Shown one piece after another: positions 18,376 through 27,500 of a stretch of 55,842 nucleotides of DNA. This DNA is from Planctomycetota bacterium (GTDB lineage Bacteria; Planctomycetota; UBA11346). The notes beneath the pieces were generated by a model. It was not told the DNA's origin. It worked only from the letters and a program-made list of their open reading frames with translations, and did no database searches. Both the position numbers and the translations under genes were made by a program. The DNA lies in the NCBI GenBank assembly GCA_003136555.1, contig PLEW01000114.1:1-55842 (forward strand). The letters run 5' to 3'. How positions within the stretch are numbered: position 1 is the first letter of the stretch; every line of letters starts with the position of its first letter.

Positions 18376-19617
18376 TCAGCTGATGGCCACCGCTCTGCGC
18401 CGCTGACCAAGCAGCAGGATGGCCATGCCGATCGCCGCCATGACCGTGACCACGGCGATGATCGGCGCGACGGTATGCGCATCGAGCAGCCCCACCGCCG
18501 CCGAGGCGGTGGCGGAAATGCCCACCTGCAGAAAGCCGAGCAGGGCCGAAGCGCTGCCGAGGTTGTGGTTGATGGGGGAGAGCGCCAGGGCGGTGGCGTT
18601 GGGATTGGTGAAGCCCAGGCAGGCGAGCAGCGCGAACAGCAGGGCGATGGTGGGCACCAGGCCGTACCAGCCCTGCGCTGCACCGCAGGCGAAGACCAGG
18701 CCGATCAGGAGCTGGCCGGTCAGGGCGGTGGCGAAGATGCGCTCGCTGCTGACATGCCGCGAGACCAGGATGTTGAGGTTGCTGCCGCCGATGAAACCGA
18801 CGGAAAGGATGGCGAAGATCACCCCGTAGGTCCTGGCGCCGACATGGAAGTTCTCCATGAAGATGATGGGCGAGCCCGCGACATAGACGAACAGTCCGGA
18901 GAAGGAGCACGCGCCCGCGAGAGCGTAGGTGCGGAAGCGCGGTTCGGCGAAGATGGTGGCGAAGGTGGCGATGATCTGCTTCGGCCGCAGGACCACCGTC
19001 AGATCGGCCTGATAGCCGACCGGCAGGAGCACCGCGGTGATCGCCAGGATCACCGCCGCGATCGCCGCCAGGAGGAAGAACACCCACGGCCACCCGAGGC
19101 TGGTGGCGATCAGGCTGCCGAAGGTGGGGGCGAGCAGCGGAGAGACCCCCAGGATCAGCAGCAGCATGGAGAAGATCCGCGCGCTGTCCGCTGCCGGGAA
19201 GAAGTCGCGCACCATCGCCACGGTCGCCACCTGCGCGACGCAGCCGCCAAGCGCCTGGAGGAAGCGCAGGGCGACCAGGATCTGGACCGATGGCGCCTCC
19301 ACGCACGCCAGCGAGGCGAGGATGTAGACGCCCAGCCCGACGTAGATGGGAGGCTTGCGCCCGTAATGATCGAGCAGCGGGCCGTAGAACAGCTGGCCGA
19401 GCGCCATGCCGACGAAATAGCTGGCCAGCGACAGGGAGATCTGCGCGTTGCTGCAGTTCAGCGCATGGGCGATCTGCTGGTAGGCCGGCAGGTACATGTC
19501 GATGGAGAACGGGGTGACGGTGAACAGGGCACCCAGGATGAGGATGACCTGCCGCCGCTGCGATGGGGCCAGTGGTTTCGGCGTCGTGGCATGGTCGGGA
19601 AGGGAGGGCAGGCTCAT
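18376..19617 (-). CDS. Bcr/CflA-type multidrug efflux transporter (MFS)
   Basis: A 413-residue inner-membrane protein with about twelve transmembrane segments. It matches the Bcr/CflA drug-resistance group of the major facilitator superfamily: FSIDMYLPAYQQIA in the first helix, GMALGQLFYGPLLDHYGRKP as the loop 2-3 MFS signature, and FLQALGGCVAQVATVAMVRDFF in the fourth helix region. It should export drugs or small amphiphiles by proton antiport. An ATG at 19617 was preferred to the upstream frame opening at 19650; no strong ribosome binding site is visible. Confidence 0.88.
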   Translation of the reverse strand: MSLPSLPDHATTPKPLAPSQRRQVILILGALFTVTPFSIDMYLPAYQQIAHALNCSNAQISLSLASYFVGMALGQLFYGPLLDHYGRKPPIYVGLGVYILASLACVEAPSVQILVALRFLQALGGCVAQVATVAMVRDFFPAADSARIFSMLLLILGVSPLLAPTFGSLIATSLGWPWVFFLLAAIAAVILAITAVLLPVGYQADLTVVLRPKQIIATFATIFAEPRFRTYALAGACSFSGLFVYVAGSPIIFMENFHVGARTYGVIFAILSVGFIGGSNLNILVSRHVSSERIFATALTGQLLIGLVFACGAAQGWYGLVPTIALLFALLACLGFTNPNATALALSPINHNLGSASALLGFLQVGISATASAAVGLLDAHTVAPIIAVVTVMAAIGMAILLLGQRRRAVAIS

Positions 19618-19733
19618 GGCGGGGGTGGGCTGCTGGGCGGCGGCGGGCACAGCCGGCCGCTTCTCTTAGCCGCTGGCGCAGCTGGGGCCAGCGGCACCCC
19701 CGGAGCCGCGCCGCCTGGCGGGAGGGCGCGCCC

Positions 19734-20588
19734 TCAGGGCTGGCCGATGGCATCCAGCATGGCGATGCCGAAACGGGTGCGGAAGCCGCTGCCCTCCTCC
19801 GCCAGATTGAGCATGAGCTGGTCGCCGCCAGCGCTGAAGATGCCGTCCTGGGCATTCAGGCGGTCGCGCGTCCCGCGGTGCGCATAGGGAGGTTCGGCAT
19901 AGATGCGGTCGGAGAGCGCATCCGGGAAGTAGAGCTGGCTGGTGAAGGTGCGATGGACGCCCTGCTCTGCCCACCGGACCTTGATATGGATGTGCACCGT
20001 GCGGCCATGGTACCAGCCGGGATATATGGTGGTGAAGCGTGCCAGACCCGTGGCATCGGTACGCTGGAAGCCGCGCAGGAAACGGCGCTGAGGAACCGGC
20101 ACGCTGTCATCGCGGGGATTCGAGTAGCGCCCCTCGGCATCGCTGTGCCACATATCGATGCGGGCATCCTCCAGCGGCTGCGACGTCGCTCCGTGGCCGA
20201 GCTGCACCGTCTGCAGCGCGATGGTGAGCGGCACGCCCGGGGTCGTTCCGCCGAGCGGATCGAGGCGGATGTCCGAGCGCTCCAGCGTGCCATCGACGAA
20301 GAACGGCCCCTCGGTCTGCTGCGGGCGGACCAGGCAGGCGGCAAAGTCCCCGGCATTCCCCGCCCTGGCGGTGGATGGGGACGGGGACGGGGACGGAGAT
20401 GCGGATGCGGCGGGCGGCGTGGCCGTCGAGCAGCCGAAGAGCATGCCCAGTCCAACCGCGCCGACGGTGGCGACCAGCTCACGGCGGCTGACTACCCGAC
20501 CGATGGGGCGGTCGTCTTCATGGTCGTCGGCGCTCGCATCGGCCAAGCGGCGAGTGGGAGGGTGCGGCTCGGGGAGGGGTGCGGTCAT
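19734..20588 (-). CDS. Intradiol ring-cleavage dioxygenase, predicted Tat lipoprotein
   Basis: A 284-residue protein whose C-terminal domain is of the intradiol dioxygenase family (catechol/protocatechuate type). GRYSN with Tyr155, PGWYHGR with Tyr193, and HIHIK with His199 and His201 match the two-Tyr, two-His ferric iron site. Before it are a twin-arginine signal (VVSRRELVATVGAVGLG), a lipobox-like FGC at Cys53 and a Ser-Pro linker encoded by GGGGAC repeats. The enzyme should therefore be exported and anchored, unlike the usual cytosolic enzymes. AGGAG lies nine bases before the ATG. No other aromatic degradation gene is near. Confidence 0.85.
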   Translation of the reverse strand: MTAPLPEPHPPTRRLADASADDHEDDRPIGRVVSRRELVATVGAVGLGMLFGCSTATPPAASASPSPSPSPSTARAGNAGDFAACLVRPQQTEGPFFVDGTLERSDIRLDPLGGTTPGVPLTIALQTVQLGHGATSQPLEDARIDMWHSDAEGRYSNPRDDSVPVPQRRFLRGFQRTDATGLARFTTIYPGWYHGRTVHIHIKVRWAEQGVHRTFTSQLYFPDALSDRIYAEPPYAHRGTRDRLNAQDGIFSAGGDQLMLNLAEEGSGFRTRFGIAMLDAIGQP

Positions 20589-20706
20589 GGCTGCGGCTCC
20601 TGCGGGTTCGCGATCGGGCTCGGGCTGGACAGCGATTCTGCGGCCACCAGATGACAATCCGATGATGCCCAGAGCCGGCCCCTGCCGGGGCGCGCCCCCA
20701 GCCCGG

Positions 20707-21747
20707 CTAGGGGCTGCGGCGGGGCGTCAGCTGGAGGTCGGTCTCGGCCCAGCGGCGCAGGCCGGCGATCGATTGGGGTTCGGCTGAGGAGTCATGGGTC
20801 AAGTCGTGCAGGACCAGGAGGGAGAACAGACTCGCGGCGATCTCGTTGGGGTGGAAGATCTCATCCGAAGGCGCGAAGGCCTTGATGTAGGGGGCGACGT
20901 CATGCAGGGGCTGGTGCAGCGGCTCGCCATCTGCGCCCTTCTGGTAGGAGAAGGAGTCACCGCTCTTCACCAGGGGGTAGGCCACCTCGTCGAAATCCCC
21001 CGGCATCGCGGGTACGGGTTCCTGCGAGTTCAGCACCACCTGCGGCTGGATCCAGCTGACCGACGGACCCTGGTAGAGCGGGAAGGCCCACACCGCATCG
21101 ATGCCGTCCGGATTGACGATCTGGTGCGCGCGCTGCTCGGCGGTTGGTACCGGGGCATGCGGCAGGCGGAGGAAGCCCCAGGTAGCGGTGTAGAGATGCG
21201 CGAATGGTTCGGGATGCAGGCGCTGGATGACATGCAGCTGCTCATGGGCGAGGATGCTGGGGCCATAGAAGTTGCTCTCCCCGCCCATGGCCTTGAAGCT
21301 CCTGATCATCCTGTCGCTCAGGACGATGCTCTGCCCGCGCGTATGCGGCATGCCGCCTTCGAAGGAGGCGGCGAGCTTGATGAACGACCAGGGCTGCGAG
21401 GCATACAGCGGATAGCGCGCCACCACCGGGGAGAGCGTGGCGATGGCCGCGCGCAGGATGCGCTGCTCATCGGCGGTGAAGTCCTGGACCGCCTGCTGGT
21501 AGCGCAGCCTGCAGGCGCTGCGCTGCTCCTCCACGTTGCTGCCGGGGAGGACCGAACCGGACTTCGCCGCCATCTCGCGCGGTTCCAGGCGCGAGAAGTA
21601 CGGCTCGATGCTCTCATCGATGATGGCCGCACGTGCCAGGTCGCCGTTCAGGAAGCTGATCACCTCGGCGGCGGACACCCTCGCCAGCCCCGCGGCGAGG
21701 CAGAGCAGCGCTGCGAGAAGGTGGAGACCTGAGCGTCGGCTGGCCAT
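20707..21747 (-). CDS. Secreted HExxH protein, putative metallopeptidase
   Basis: A 346-residue protein with a good Sec signal peptide (SGLHLLAALLCLAAGLARVSAA). HEQLH at residues 168-172 matches the zinc-metallopeptidase HExxH motif, in a helix context (ILAHEQLHVIQRLHP) that is consistent with zinc binding. The rest does not match a family that can be named here. Aromatic and Pro-rich stretches follow. The substrate is unknown and peptidase activity is inferred from the motif alone. Starts at 21762 and 21747 are both possible; 21747 gives the more compact signal peptide. Confidence 0.7.
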   Translation of the reverse strand: MASRRSGLHLLAALLCLAAGLARVSAAEVISFLNGDLARAAIIDESIEPYFSRLEPREMAAKSGSVLPGSNVEEQRSACRLRYQQAVQDFTADEQRILRAAIATLSPVVARYPLYASQPWSFIKLAASFEGGMPHTRGQSIVLSDRMIRSFKAMGGESNFYGPSILAHEQLHVIQRLHPEPFAHLYTATWGFLRLPHAPVPTAEQRAHQIVNPDGIDAVWAFPLYQGPSVSWIQPQVVLNSQEPVPAMPGDFDEVAYPLVKSGDSFSYQKGADGEPLHQPLHDVAPYIKAFAPSDEIFHPNEIAASLFSLLVLHDLTHDSSAEPQSIAGLRRWAETDLQLTPRRSP

Positions 21748-21981
21748 GGTGGGATCGACCATGGGCGAGAGGGTAGGCGGTCACGCCGATGGCGCCATCA
21801 TCGCGATGACCCCGCACCGGCGGCAGAGCGGGGGGGGCTGACGCCTACGGCAGCGGCCCACGCAGGTGCGGATGGGACATTCGGGCGCTCTCCGGCGGTG
21901 CCTGCCCGAGCAAGGGCACGGTGCGAGCGCTGCTCGCGGCCAGCTGCGTTCCGGCAGCGCCGCCCGCTCGCCCCCGCTGCG

Positions 21982-22407
21982 CTAGGGGTTCTTTTTCTTC
22001 TTCTTGACCGCCGACAGCTGGTCGACGGAATCGACCTGCTCGGCGGTGAAGGTGACGCGTACCGTCTGGGTGGTCGATATCGAGGTGAGATCGACGTCAT
22101 GCAGATCGATGGTCGCCTCGGTTTTGCGCGTGACCTTGAGCTTGGTGACCGTGCCCTTTCCATCGGTCAGTGTCAGCGCCTTGTGGTCGGCCGACAGGCT
22201 GATGATGCCGAAGACGACCAGGGTGTCGGCTCCGCTTGCGGCATCCGCCTTGGTCGAGCCGCTGGCCGGCGCCCCGCTTGGGGCAGGCGCTGCCGCTGGC
22301 GCGGGAGCTGCGGCGGGCGCGGGAGAAGGCGTGATCGGAGTATCCGATGCGAGCGCCGGCCCGATCAGCAGGATGCTCGCTCCGATGGTCAGCAGGATGC
22401 TCGCCAT
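21982..22407 (-). CDS. Small secreted protein with Ala-Pro linker
   Basis: A 141-residue protein with a signal peptide (ILLTIGASILLIGPALA), an Ala/Pro repeat linker from about 28 to 50, and a beta-rich C-terminal domain ending in a Lys run (VKKKKKNP). The C-terminal domain (DTLVVFGIISLSADHKALTL, TKLKV, TVRVTF) looks like a small OB- or SH3-like barrel; no named family was assigned. GGAG lies about six bases upstream of the ATG, which supports the start. Confidence 0.65.
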   Translation of the reverse strand: MASILLTIGASILLIGPALASDTPITPSPAPAAAPAPAAAPAPSGAPASGSTKADAASGADTLVVFGIISLSADHKALTLTDGKGTVTKLKVTRKTEATIDLHDVDLTSISTTQTVRVTFTAEQVDSVDQLSAVKKKKKNP

Positions 22408-22743
22408 GTGATCTCCGCTCCATGCAGCATAGCCGCGGGTGCCTCGACCTGGGTGTGGTGAATCCCGCCACCGCGGATCACCGTGTGGTGTGGGCGTCAA
22501 CACGAGGCAGGGCAAGCGGGGCATGCAAGAATCTGTCGTGATTGGCGTTACGAGCGCGGTCGATGCCGATACCCGACACTGGACCACGGAGCCAGATGGT
22601 GAGGGAGCGGTCCACGCCGCGCCGGGAGGGGAACTGTCGAGCGCAGATTTTTCGCTAACTGGCTCTGCGACAAGGGATTGATGCCAGGAAACCGGTCTTG
22701 GCGTTACTCCCGGGGCGGGTAGCGTGGCGGCGAGGTGTGGACC
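22408..22743. other. 336-base divergent intergenic region
   Basis: This region separates the small secreted protein from the divergent DNA methyltransferase gene and must hold both promoters. No gene, strong promoter pair or clear repeat was recognised. Confidence 0.4.
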
Positions 22744-23817
22744 ATGTCCAGGGAATCAGGCGCTGGCAGGACGGCACGCGCGACGCCATCACCCAGCACG
22801 GTCGGCCGTGGCAAGGCCATAGTCCTGCCGCGGCGGGCGACCCCGGAAGCAACCTATGTCGATGCCTGGGTGAGCTTGCAGCGAGCCGACTGCCAGGACT
22901 GCTATGCAGGCTGGCAGCGCCCGGCGGCGATCATCTCCGATGGCGCCTATGGGATCCTGGGCTTCGAGGGCGACACCTCCGACCATCTCGATCTGCCGCT
23001 CTGGTATGAGCCGCATATCCGCGCGTGGTCGGCGGCCGCCGAGGCGCATACCACCTTGTGGTTCTGGAATTCGGAGATCGGCTGGGCTGCGGTGCACCCG
23101 GTCCTCGAGCGCCATGGCTGGCGCTACGTGAATGCCAATGTCTGGGACAAGGGCAAGGGCCACATCGCCGGCAATGTGCACACCGCCAAGATCCGGCGCT
23201 TCCCGGTCGTCACCGAGCTCTGCGTGCAGTATGTGCGTGAGCAGACCATGCACGGCATGCCCTTGAAGCGCTGGCTGCTCAGCGAGTGGAAGCGCTCCGG
23301 CTTGCCGTTGAGCCGGGCGAACGATGCCTGCGGTGTCGCCGACGCGGCGGTGCGCAAATACTTCGACCAAGGCCATCTCTGGTACTATCCGCCGGTCGAC
23401 AAGTTCGAGCGCATCGTCCGCTATGCGAATCAGCACGGCCGTGCGCTGGGCCGACCGTACTATTCCCGCGATTCCAAGCGGCCCATGACCGGCGCTGAAT
23501 GGGCGCGCTGCCGCTCGGCGTTCCGCTGCCCGCATGGGGTCACCAATGTCTGGAGCCGCCCGCCGCTACGTGACGGGGAGCGGCTCAAGGCCCCGCATGG
23601 GCGGGCGGTCCATCTCAACCAGAAGCCGATTGATCTGATGACGCGCATCATCGCTGCGTCGACCGAGCCCCAGGAGGTCGTCTGGGAGCCGTTCGGCGGC
23701 CTGTTCTCGGCCTCGCTGGCAGCACGGGCGCTGGACCGGCGCAGTTTCGCGGCCGAGATCGACGACACCTACTTCCGCTATGGCGTGCAGCGCTTCACAG
23801 TGCTATCGCGGGGGTGA
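22744..23817 (+). CDS. Site-specific DNA methyltransferase, orphan, DGAYG type
   Basis: A 357-residue DNA-modification methyltransferase. The catalytic motif IV is DGAYG at residues 66-70 in place of the usual DPPY, and motif I is WEPFGGLFSAS near the C-terminus, so the order is that of the beta class (catalytic motif first). TTLWFWNSEIGWAAVHP, HIAGN and NQKPIDLMTRIIAAST are features of a known group of amino-methyltransferases with this variant motif. It should methylate adenine N6 or cytosine N4 at an unknown site. No restriction gene is adjacent. The ATG at 22744 was chosen because GAGGTG lies six bases upstream. Confidence 0.85.
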   Translation: MSRESGAGRTARATPSPSTVGRGKAIVLPRRATPEATYVDAWVSLQRADCQDCYAGWQRPAAIISDGAYGILGFEGDTSDHLDLPLWYEPHIRAWSAAAEAHTTLWFWNSEIGWAAVHPVLERHGWRYVNANVWDKGKGHIAGNVHTAKIRRFPVVTELCVQYVREQTMHGMPLKRWLLSEWKRSGLPLSRANDACGVADAAVRKYFDQGHLWYYPPVDKFERIVRYANQHGRALGRPYYSRDSKRPMTGAEWARCRSAFRCPHGVTNVWSRPPLRDGERLKAPHGRAVHLNQKPIDLMTRIIAASTEPQEVVWEPFGGLFSASLAARALDRRSFAAEIDDTYFRYGVQRFTVLSRG

Positions 23818-23863
23818 CCGCATATCCTTCCAGCTCACACCGTGCAGCACCCGACGATGCCGC

Positions 23864-24064
23864 TCAGCAGTCCGGCTCGGTGAGGGTGACGGGTTCCTCG
23901 GCATGCCCAAGCGGCGGAGAATGGTCAGGCATGGGCCGCCTGACGGGAGATGAGCGGCTGCGCTCCGCCATCGGCAGGGCGTGGGTGAGCGCCTGCTGGT
24001 CGCTCGGCTCGGCGCTCTCCAGCTCCAGATCGACGATGCGACGGGGCCGGTTGGCTATCGCCAT
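23864..24064 (-). CDS. Small protein of 66 residues
   Basis: A short frame with a very strong ribosome binding site, GGAGGAGA, before the ATG. The product is hydrophilic and unclassified, with Arg-rich patches and a tail containing PPLGHAEEPVTL. It is convergent with the methyltransferase, 46 bases away. Length, translation signal (GAGGAGACCG then YC and ATG) and the 26-base upstream element are shared with the 69-residue gene at 17907-18116, though the proteins align only weakly. Confidence 0.6.
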   Translation of the reverse strand: MAIANRPRRIVDLELESAEPSDQQALTHALPMAERSRSSPVRRPMPDHSPPLGHAEEPVTLTEPDC

Positions 24065-24518
24065 GGCGGTCTCCTCCTCGGGTGGTGCCGATAACGAGGT
24101 CGCGGCGACCCACCGGCGTCGCTCCCGTGGCTGCCAGGCGCAGCGCTGTGTGCCACCGCGCCTGTCAATCCGATGACGGGCGGGTGGTCGCGAGGGTGGT
24201 GGCACAAGGGGTTGCATCGGTCGTGGCCTGCCCCGCCCGAGTGGTTGCACGCCGCCCTGACGGTACGCTCGCTGGTCGATCGTCATCTGGCCTCGCGCCC
24301 CATCACCGGCGCGCGCAGGGACCATGCATGGTGAGCGTTGCAGGGTCTCGCAGCGCACCGATACCGGTGGGCGAACCGACTCCCGAGAGTGCGATAATTC
24401 ATCAGAATGGTGCTTGAGCCTGACCGCATCAGACGATAATCACCGCGTGCGCATACTGCGACAAACCACATCCGGTGCAGCTCCCGATGGATACATCCGC
24501 ACATGGATTGGCGCTGCG
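24065..24518. other. 454 bases without a gene
   Basis: This interval lies between the small gene and the large protease gene. It holds the second copy of the repeated upstream element near its left side. Two GATAAT hexamers occur near 24393 and 24435; TTGAGC at 24414-24419 with a 15-base gap to the second is a weak promoter candidate for the protease. Nothing else was recognised. Confidence 0.4.
24144..24169 (-). promoter_or_regulatory. Repeated upstream element, copy 2
   Basis: This has the same fixed positions as copy 1: ATTGACAGG, GGT and CACACAGCG with identical spacing, 79 bases upstream of the ATG of the 66-residue gene. The five variable positions and the flanks differ, which argues against a recent duplication of the whole region and for selection on the element. 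Confidence 0.55.
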
Positions 24519-27500
24519 ATGGCGGTCGCGGCCCGGCCCATGGCACGGGTGAGCTGGTGGTCGCGCTGCCAGTTGGCGGCACCGCTCCTGGCCGTCGCCA
24601 TGCTGCTGGCCCTGGGCACTCAGCTGGCGGCCGCAATGGTCGAGGAGGAGGGCATCCCCGTCGCTGCTACGGTCGACCTGGCCAGCCCCCGGGCCAAGAT
24701 CAGCTCCGCCATCCGCGCCTTCATCGACGTCCCGGTCCCGCCCCAGGGCATCGATGCCCGGCTGCGCAGCCTGACCGTCCCGGCCAGCCGGCCGGATCTC
24801 CTGCGCGTGCGCCTGGATGTCCCGGTCACGCCGGCGACCACCGCTGCGGTCGCGGCCACCGGCGCGCGCATCCTGTCGACTGCGGCGCGCTGGAACGCCG
24901 TGCTGGTCGAGGCGACCATGGCCCAGATCGATGCCCTGGCCCTGCTGCCGGATGTGCGGCTGATCGCGCCGGCGCTGCGGCCCCACACGCATGGGCAGTC
25001 GGTGACCGCCCAGCCCGGGAACTACACCGATCCGGCGGATACCGTCATCCACACCGACCAGGTGCGGTCGACCTATCAGACCGCCGGCGCCGGCATGACC
25101 GTGGGCATCATCTCGGATTCGATCAACGCCAGCAGCACGGTCGGGGCTGGCTCCGTGGCGGGCAGCGCGCCCGGGACATTGACCGGCACCAACCCGCAGG
25201 CCAACGGCAACCTGCCGGCCTCGATCATGGTGTGCAACATCGGCGATGTCGGCGGTTCGACCGACGAGGGCGAGGCGATGATGGAGGAGGCCTACCACCT
25301 CGCCTCCGGGGCGGCCTTCGCCTTCGCGCCCTGCGGCAGTGCCGATACCGACATGGCGAGCAACATCGGCCTGCTGAAGACGCAGGCAGGTTGCGCGATC
25401 ATCTGCGACGACATCAGCTACCTCGATGAGCCGTTCTTCCAGGACGGCCCGATCGCCCAGGCCGCGAGCGAATTCGTCCAGGGCGGCGGCATCTACCTGA
25501 CCGCAGCCGGCAACAATGCCAATACCTGCGCGCTCGCCACCTACATGCCGGTGGTCTCCACCACGGGCGGGCATAACGCCAAAGGAGCGCCCAATGGCAA
25601 CTCCTTCCATAATTGGGGGGTCAACGGGTCGACGGCGCCGGGATACCTCCCGCTGGTCGTCCAGGGCGGCGCCACCATCGAGGTCATCCTCCAGTGGAAC
25701 CAGCCGTTCCAAAGCTGGGGCCTGGGCAGCGGCTCCGCGTCCGACTTCAACCTCTGGCTCTACAAGACGGCCTCCACCACCTCGTCGATCACCTCGAGCA
25801 CCACGGTGCAGGGGACGGCGGCCGCGCCATCCGGGGATCCCTTCGAGATCATCCAGTACAAGAACGGCGGCTCCTCGAATGCGACGGTCTACCTGGCGGT
25901 CGATTACTTCGGCGGTGTCAGCACCGCCCAGGTGATGCGCGTGCTGGTATTCACGGATGGATATAGCGTGACCTCGCCCGGCAATACGGTCCTGAGCTTC
26001 GGCACCTCGATGGGCCATGCGACGACCAGCAACGTGCTCGCCATCGCGGCGATGGACTATTCGGCCTCGCCCTATGCGGTAGAGCCGTTCAGCTCCCTGG
26101 GCGGCTGGGGCTCGACGGGCATCCCCTACTACTACTCGACCACCGGACAGCTGCTCTCAGGTGCGCCGCAGCGGCGCAACAAGCCCGATATCACCGCACC
26201 CGACGGGGTGTCGGTGTGGAATGCGAACTTCCAGCCCTTCTACGGCACCTCCGGCGCCACGCCCCATGCCGCGGCCGCGGCGGCATTGTCATGGGCCGTC
26301 CAGCCGACCTTCACCAACCTCCAGATCATCGCCGCCCTGCAGGCCTCGGCCACCGACATCACCACCGCCCCCGCCTCGACTGGACCGGATCCGTGGTCCG
26401 GGTACGGCCTGGTGAATGCCTTCGCCTCGATCGGGACGACCCTCACCAGCGTCTCCTCGGTGACCACCAGCTCCGCGAACGGCACCTATTATACCGGCAC
26501 CATCCCCATCCTCGTGACCTTCACCAATCCGGTGACCGTCAGCGGGACGCCAGTGCTGCAGCTGAACACCACGCCATCGGCATCGGCCACCTATGCCTCG
26601 GGCAGCGGCTCCGCCACGCTCACCTTCAACTACCTCATCCAGCAGGGGCAGATGTCCGCGGCCCTCGACGTCGCAAGCACAGCGGCGCTCAGCGGTGGCT
26701 CGCTCGCCAGCGGCAGCATCCCGGTGTCGCTGACCCTGCCGAGTCCGGGTAGCCGAGGGTCCCTCTCGGCGAATGCGTCGATCCAGATCGATGGCAAGGG
26801 GACGCAGACCATCACCTTCCCCGCCATCGCCAATCAGATCTATGGCGCGACGCTGCCGCTCTCGGCAAGCGCCAGTTCGGGATTGGCACCGGCCTTCAGC
26901 ATCGTCAGCGGACCGGCGACGCTGAACAACGCGATGCTCACCTGCACCGGCCTGGGCACGGTGATCGTCGCCGCCGACCAGGCGGGAAATGCGTCCTGGC
27001 TGGCGGCGCCGGAGGTGCGTCAGCAGTTCACGGTCACGGCCGCGCCCGACACCATCATCCTCCCGGCGACCACCACCGTGGTCTACAGCGCGAGCCCCAG
27101 CAGCGTCATGCCGACCATCACCGGCCCGTCGTCCCCGGTGGCGAGCGTGAGCTACCAGCCCTACTCGGGGAATCCCGCAGCGGGCGGGAGCGCCACCGGT
27201 TCTGCCACGGCCACGCCGCCGACCGATGTCGGCTGGTACCGGGTGACGGCGAGCCTCGATGCCAATCATGGCGGCGGCTCGGCGAGCGGGAGCCTCGACA
27301 TCACCCCGGCCCTGCTGACCGTCACAGCGGTATCAAAGACCATTACCGTCGGCAGCGCCCCGGGGCCGCTGAGCGCAACCATGGCCACCTTCCTGGGCAG
27401 CGACACTGCGGCCGTGGTCTCCGGCAGCGCCGCCTTGTCGACCACCGCGAGCGCCACGAGTCCCGCCGGTGTCTATCCCATCACCGTCTCGGTAGCCGGA

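Noticed and set aside
18271-19887. Plus-strand open frame of 538 codons
   Set aside because: It is antisense to the MFS exporter, with a repetitive Asp/Gly/Arg composition and no supported start.
24144-24169. Sigma54 promoter in the repeated element
   Set aside because: TGGCAC followed by GCTGC looks like -24/-12 in copy 2, but copy 1 lacks both boxes at these places.
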